This document shows, one piece after another, positions 6,768 through 9,487 of a stretch of DNA of 9,487 bases. Position 1 is the first letter of the stretch; every line of letters starts with the position of its first letter. Source of the stretch: JBFISM01 sp041608535 (lineage in GTDB: Bacteria > Actinomycetota > Acidimicrobiia > Spongiisociales > UBA5794). The position numbers were made by a program, and so were the translations under genes. The notes beneath the pieces were generated by a model. The model saw nothing but the letters and a program-made list of their open reading frames with translations. It did not search any database and was not told the origin of the DNA. The DNA lies in the NCBI GenBank assembly GCA_041608535.1, contig JBFISM010000144.1, positions 1 through 9,487 of the forward strand. Direction: 5' to 3'.

Positions 6768-7904
6768 TCAGCCCGGGCCGATGAGGTCGATCAGCGCCTC
6801 ACCGAGACTGTTGCGCCAGCTCGCCCAGTGGTGTCCGTCGGCTGGCTCTCGGTAGCTCACCTCGCTCCCATGGGCCACCAGTACCGGAACAAATGTCTGG
6901 TTGTCGGTCGACAGGCCCTCGTAGGCGCCACAGGCCATCCAGATCCGCGCGGCAGGCCGCGTGGCGCTCGCCGCAAACTCCTCCATGAATGCAATGACCG
7001 GCTCGAAGAGCTTGCCTCTCCTCCGCGGACCTCCGAGAGCGGTGACGAATGACCCGGACAGCAGCACGAGATCATCGAACACACCAGGGTTGCGCCATGC
7101 GGTGGCGAGTGATGCCACCGCACCCAGGCTCGCCCCCGCACACACCAACTGCTGATGACCACCCACACCGAGGCTCTCCCGCACGGCGGGCAGCAGCTCC
7201 TCGACGACGAATGCCGCATGTTCGGCTGATGCCGTGTACTCACGGTTCCGATGGATTGGGTCGATCAACACCGCAGCGAACGGAGCGACATGGCCCCCCA
7301 GCACGAGCCCGTCGAGGGCGCTTCGCAGATCGGCGAAGGTCACGAGATCGGACCCGTCGTGGATCACGACGAGCGGCGTCTCGTCGTCCACGGCCGCAAG
7401 CGGTGGCCGGTAGACGCCCACAGTGCGACTGCGACCGAACACCGCAGATTCGACGTCGACCCGGTCGATCGCATCCGGCCGCAACGATCCGCCGCTCGTC
7501 CACGGTGGTGGCTCGTAGCCCGGGCCATGAGCCACCGAGTTGATCCCGAAGGGATCGAGGGCGGTCAGCTCGTTCAAGGGATCGACGATGGTGTCGATCC
7601 GCCCTTCGTGGGCCACTTCGAGTTTGTACTCGACTCTCGCCTTCTCGGGAAGTCGTACCGTCGTGGTCCACACGTCGCTGTCTTCGAACCGTTCCAGCAG
7701 CGGGATCTTGGGGAACAACGCCATGAACGTCTTCACTCCCACCACGTCGGCTTCGCCCACGTAGACAAACGTGGTGGTGTCTCGGTCGCGAAACGGGGCT
7801 CCCGCAATGGAGAGGCGGCGGCGCAGGTAGGCGGGCGCCATCAGGCGGATCGATGTTGCGAGCAGGTCGGGAATCGGCTCACGGGGGAGCGGGGCGGTCA
7901 CCAT
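6768..7904 (-). CDS. Enterochelin-esterase-like alpha/beta hydrolase with N-terminal Ig-like domain
   Basis: The 378-residue protein has two parts, as in enterochelin (enterobactin) esterase Fes. Residues 40-125 look like the all-beta N-terminal domain (TTFVYVGEADVVGVKTF; VWTTTVRLPEKARVEYKLEV; DPLNELTALDPFG). Residues 150-378 are the alpha/beta hydrolase, with VIHDGSD (180-186), nucleophile elbow GASLG (257-261, S259), CGAYEGL (325-331, E329 a possible acid) and the final histidine in GHHWASWR (357-364, H358). Fes hydrolyses cyclic trilactone siderophores, but this family is wider and no siderophore synthesis or uptake gene is nearby, so that function should not be assumed. The first residues look cytosolic; no export signal is seen. 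It is first of a three-gene minus-strand operon: the ATP-grasp gene starts 13 bases after its stop. No Shine-Dalgarno precedes its ATG. A GTG second codon is an alternative start. Confidence 0.87.
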   Translation of the reverse strand: MVTAPLPREPIPDLLATSIRLMAPAYLRRRLSIAGAPFRDRDTTTFVYVGEADVVGVKTFMALFPKIPLLERFEDSDVWTTTVRLPEKARVEYKLEVAHEGRIDTIVDPLNELTALDPFGINSVAHGPGYEPPPWTSGGSLRPDAIDRVDVESAVFGRSRTVGVYRPPLAAVDDETPLVVIHDGSDLVTFADLRSALDGLVLGGHVAPFAAVLIDPIHRNREYTASAEHAAFVVEELLPAVRESLGVGGHQQLVCAGASLGAVASLATAWRNPGVFDDLVLLSGSFVTALGGPRRRGKLFEPVIAFMEEFAASATRPAARIWMACGAYEGLSTDNQTFVPVLVAHGSEVSYREPADGHHWASWRNSLGEALIDLIGPG

Positions 7905-7935
7905 GAGCGGCGGAGGGTAGACGGCGGCCAGCCCC

Positions 7936-7961
7936 GGGCCGCGGCGAAGCGCCGGCGGCCC
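7936..7961. repeat. Strong GC-rich inverted repeat between the divergent esterase and rpmJ units
   Basis: GGGCCGCGGCG (7936-7946) pairs with CGCC and GCGGCCC (7950-7953 and 7955-7961), leaving one bulged G (7954) and an AAG loop. This gives eleven GC pairs. It lies 31 bases upstream of the leftward esterase ATG and ends four bases before the -35-like element of the rpmJ promoter. No T-run follows on either strand, so an intrinsic terminator is doubtful. It may be an operator, a structured esterase leader, or a barrier between the divergent units. Confidence 0.5.
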
Positions 7962-7965
7962 AGAT

Positions 7966-7995
7966 TTGCCGTTGCCTACGGTGGCGTTCTAACAT
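7966..7995 (+). promoter_or_regulatory. Candidate promoter for the rpmJ-rpsM-rpsK-rpsD operon
   Basis: TTGCCG (7966-7971) and TAACAT (7990-7995) are separated by 18 bases, an acceptable spacing for a housekeeping-type sigma factor. Each box matches the consensus at four or five of six positions (TTGACA / TATAAT). Transcription would start near 8001-8003, giving a leader of about 130 bases before rpmJ. A promoter is required here by context, because the three upstream genes are on the opposite strand. Confidence 0.5.
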
Positions 7996-8001
7996 ACCGC
8001 T

Positions 8002-8020
8002 CCGGCTCGGATCGGGCCGG
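8002..8020 (+). promoter_or_regulatory. Hairpin at the predicted 5' end of the rpmJ transcript
   Basis: CCGGCTC (8002-8008) pairs with GGGCCGG (8014-8020), including one T-G wobble, around a GGATC loop. It would form within the first bases of the transcript from the promoter at 7966-7995. It could protect the 5' end or take part in autoregulation by a ribosomal protein, but no known regulatory RNA fold is recognised. Confidence 0.35.
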
Positions 8021-8037
8021 GTTTCCGCGTGGCAAAA

Positions 8038-8136
8038 ATGAGCCAGTCACGTCGGTTCACACCCGTCGTGGAGTGCTCGCATCCGCCACCACGAGTGGTA
8101 CGTCTCCCGACAACGACGCCGAGAGTTCGAGTATGA
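8038..8136 (+). CDS. Possible 32-residue leader peptide overlapping rpmJ
   Basis: An ATG at 8038 opens 32 codons, beginning MSQSRRFTPVVECSHPPPRV and rich in arginine, proline and threonine, ending in a TGA that overlaps the rpmJ ATG as ATGA (8133-8136). An in-frame GTG at 8029 would add three residues (giving MAK at the start). The overlap is the kind used for translational coupling. Against it, there is no Shine-Dalgarno before either start, the peptide resembles no protein I know, and open frames of this size are common by chance in GC-rich DNA. It lies where infA would be expected, but shows no convincing IF-1 motif in any frame. Confidence 0.25.
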   Translation: MSQSRRFTPVVECSHPPPRVVRLPTTTPRVRV

Positions 8137-8246
8137 AGGTATCCGCATCAGCCAAGAAGATGTGCGAGAAATGCCGGGTCATCCGACGCCACGGCAGGGT
8201 GTGGGTGATCTGCTCGAACCCGCGCCACAAGCAACGACAGGGGTAG
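8133..8246 (+). CDS. rpmJ: 50S ribosomal protein L36 (bL36), zinc-binding form
   Basis: This 37-residue protein, MKVSASAKKMCEKCRVIRRH followed by GRVWVICSNPRHKQRQG, is a complete L36. It has the zinc-ribbon ligands C11, C14, C27 and H32, so it is the zinc-containing (C+) version rather than the zinc-free paralogue. L36 binds 23S rRNA domain VI late in 50S assembly. A GAGAG at 8121-8125, seven bases before the ATG, can serve as a ribosome binding site, and an upstream short frame overlaps the start. rpsM begins seven bases after the stop. In most bacteria infA precedes this gene; here it is first on its transcript, which diverges from the esterase/ATP-grasp operon. Confidence 0.97.
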   Translation: MKVSASAKKMCEKCRVIRRHGRVWVICSNPRHKQRQG

Positions 8247-8253
8247 TCAACAC

Positions 8254-8631
8254 ATGGCTCGCATAGCAGGAACCGATCTCCCGAGGGACAAGCGGGTCGA
8301 AGTTGGGCTGACGTATGTCTTCGGCATCGGCCGCAGCACGTCACGGACCATCCTGCAGATGCTCGACATCGATCTCGACACCAGGGTTCGCGACCTCACC
8401 GACAGCGAGGTGGTGAAGCTCCGCCAGCACATCGACGCCAATCACACCGTCGAGGGCGATCTGCGACGCGACGTCGCACAGAACATCAAGCGGAAGATCG
8501 AGATCGGCAGTTATCAGGGCCTGCGGCATCGTCGCGGGCTCCCGGTGCGAGGCCAGCGCACCCATACCAACGCCCGCACCCGCAAGGGCAAGTCGGCTCC
8601 CGTGGCCGGCAAGAAGAAGGTCACCAAGTAA
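8254..8631 (+). CDS. rpsM: 30S ribosomal protein S13 (uS13)
   Basis: S13 sits in the head of the 30S subunit, touching 16S rRNA, the P-site tRNA and L5 across the intersubunit bridge. The 125-residue product begins MARIAGTDLPRDKRVEVGLT, followed by the conserved YVFGIGRSTS (21-30) helix-turn region, a central charged helix, and the rRNA-binding GSYQGLRHRRGLPVRGQRTH (85-104) with NARTRKGK after it. The basic tail ending KKKVTK is of the length seen in actinobacteria. AGGGG at 8239-8243, inside the end of rpmJ, serves as ribosome binding site for the ATG at 8254. The gene is in its standard place between rpmJ and rpsK. Confidence 0.98.
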   Translation: MARIAGTDLPRDKRVEVGLTYVFGIGRSTSRTILQMLDIDLDTRVRDLTDSEVVKLRQHIDANHTVEGDLRRDVAQNIKRKIEIGSYQGLRHRRGLPVRGQRTHTNARTRKGKSAPVAGKKKVTK

Positions 8632-8653
8632 AGCGTCGGGGGAGAGAACTCAC

Positions 8654-9046
8654 GTGGCAAAGCAGCAGAGGCAGCCGGGTCGCCGTCGCGTCAAGCGGAA
8701 TATTCCGCACGGTCAGGCTCACATCAAGGCGAGCTTCAACAACACCATCATCACGATCACCGACCAGGACGGTGGCGTGGTGGCGTGGACGTCGGGAGGC
8801 TCGGTGGGCTTCAAGGGCTCCCGCAAGTCGACGCCGTATGCCGCCCAGGTGGCGGCCGAGCAAGCGGCCCGGCGCGCTGGTGAGATGGGAGTGCGCAAGC
8901 TCGACGTCATCGTGAGCGGTTCCGGTTCGGGTCGGGAGACCGCCATCCGCACTCTGCAGAACATGGGTATCGAGGTCACGGGTATCAAGGACGTGACCCC
9001 CATCCCGCACAACGGCTGCCGCCCCAAGAAGCGGAGGCGTGGCTGA
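8654..9046 (+). CDS. rpsK: 30S ribosomal protein S11 (uS11)
   Basis: S11 lies on the 30S platform, near the mRNA exit and the 690/790 loops of 16S rRNA. The 130-residue protein has a basic start (RRRVKRN), then HIKASFNNTIITITDQDGG (23-41), WTSGGSVGFKGSRKSTPYAA (45-64), and the diagnostic C-terminal DVTPIPHNGCRPKKRRR (113-129). Translation starts at a GTG (8654), supported by the strong Shine-Dalgarno GGGGGAG at 8638-8644 and by the alignment of the MAK start. Its TGA stop shares one base with the rpsD ATG (TGATG), indicating coupled translation. Confidence 0.98.
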   Translation: MAKQQRQPGRRRVKRNIPHGQAHIKASFNNTIITITDQDGGVVAWTSGGSVGFKGSRKSTPYAAQVAAEQAARRAGEMGVRKLDVIVSGSGSGRETAIRTLQNMGIEVTGIKDVTPIPHNGCRPKKRRRG

Positions 9047-9487
9047 TGGCGCGCTACACCGGACCCAGGACCAAGCGGAGCCGCCGAGCTCGTCAGTTGC
9101 TCGACGAGAACAAGGCAAAGTATTTCGATCGCCGTCCGTATCCCCCCGGAGAGCACGGGCGGGGACGCATTCGCGAGTCGCAGTACCAGATCCAGCTCCG
9201 CGAGAAGCAGAAACTGCGTTTCACCTACGGTGTGTTGGAGAGGCAGTTTCGGCGCTACTACGAGAAGGCGGCTCGCCAGCAAGGGATCGCCGGCACCAAC
9301 CTCTTGCGACTCCTCGAGACGCGGCTCGACAACGTCGTCTATCGCTCTGGGCTCGCGGCGACGCGGCCCCAAGCTCGCCAGCTCGTCAATCATGGGCATT
9401 TCCTCGTGAACGGGAAGAAGGTGGACATCCCCAGCTACCAGCTGCGTCAGGGCGACGTCGTCACCGTGCGCGACAAGAGCACCGACA
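9046..9487 (+). CDS. rpsD: 30S ribosomal protein S4 (uS4), N-terminal 147 residues, runs off the window
   Basis: S4 is a primary 16S rRNA binder that nucleates assembly of the 30S body. In E. coli it also represses the alpha operon; whether it does so here cannot be told. The visible part begins MARYTGPRTKRSRRARQLLD and contains FDRRPYPPGEHGRG (27-40), REKQKLRFTYGVLERQFRRY (52-71), and most of the S4 RNA-binding domain: TRLDNVVYRSGLAATRPQAR (92-111) and NHGHFLVNGKKVDIPS (115-130). The N-terminal zinc cysteines of some S4 proteins are missing, so it is the zinc-free form. Roughly 50-60 residues should follow beyond the window edge. The ATG at 9046 overlaps the rpsK stop by one base. rpoA would be expected next. 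Confidence 0.97.
   Translation, partial: MARYTGPRTKRSRRARQLLDENKAKYFDRRPYPPGEHGRGRIRESQYQIQLREKQKLRFTYGVLERQFRRYYEKAARQQGIAGTNLLRLLETRLDNVVYRSGLAATRPQARQLVNHGHFLVNGKKVDIPSYQLRQGDVVTVRDKSTD

Noticed and set aside
6768..7904. Assigning the larger hydrolase as a true siderophore (enterobactin) esterase
   Set aside because: No siderophore biosynthesis, uptake or iron-responsive element is visible nearby; the fold alone does not fix the substrate.
7251..8132. Long plus-strand open frame leading into rpmJ
   Set aside because: It is the antisense shadow of the esterase gene, rich in R, P and H, and continuous with rpmJ only because no stop intervenes.
7996..8132. Degenerate infA remnant in the rpmJ leader
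   Set aside because: Only a three-residue MAK start and a VVE match in one frame; none of the core IF-1 motifs appear in the three plus-strand frames.
1..9487. tRNA, rRNA, CRISPR array or insertion sequence
   Set aside because: No regularly spaced repeats, transposase motifs or terminal inverted repeats were seen, and no cloverleaf or rRNA segment was recognised; the inserted blocks have no visible mobile-element boundaries.

Overview
The window is a stretch of the ribosomal-protein superoperon (the end of the spc cluster and the start of the alpha cluster) from a high-GC bacterium. The ribosomal proteins, SecY and the gene order look actinobacterial, possibly from the Acidimicrobiia. That placement rests on residue patterns and base composition read by eye, not on a tree.

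Layout on the plus strand: the end of rplO (1-105), secY (196-1518), a SnoaL/NTF2-like gene (1538-2005), adk (3335-3910), map (3907-4683), rpmJ (8133-8246), rpsM (8254-8631), rpsK (8654-9046) and the first 147 codons of rpsD (9046 to the window end). Two minus-strand blocks interrupt this series. The first is a major facilitator transporter (2002-3255) between secY and adk. The second is a compact three-gene operon (7904 down to 4779) between map and rpmJ: an enterochelin-esterase-like hydrolase, an ATP-grasp ligase, and a second shorter esterase. infA (IF-1), which normally sits between map and rpmJ, is not found anywhere in the window.

The housekeeping genes make ribosomal proteins, the SecY translocon channel, adenylate kinase and methionine aminopeptidase. 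The minus-strand trio is the most unusual part. An ATP-dependent carboxylate ligase sits between two serine hydrolases of the esterase D/enterochelin esterase fold with very tight spacing, which suggests a small uncharacterised pathway making or breaking an amide or ester. The MFS transporter ends on the same CTAG palindrome that ends the SnoaL-like gene.

Because of the insertions, rpmJ-rpsM-rpsK-rpsD must start from its own promoter. A good candidate (7966-7995) is followed by a hairpin and by a 32-codon reading frame whose stop overlaps the rpmJ start as ATGA. There is no gene-free stretch over 300 bases; the longest, 7905-8132, holds these regulatory elements.
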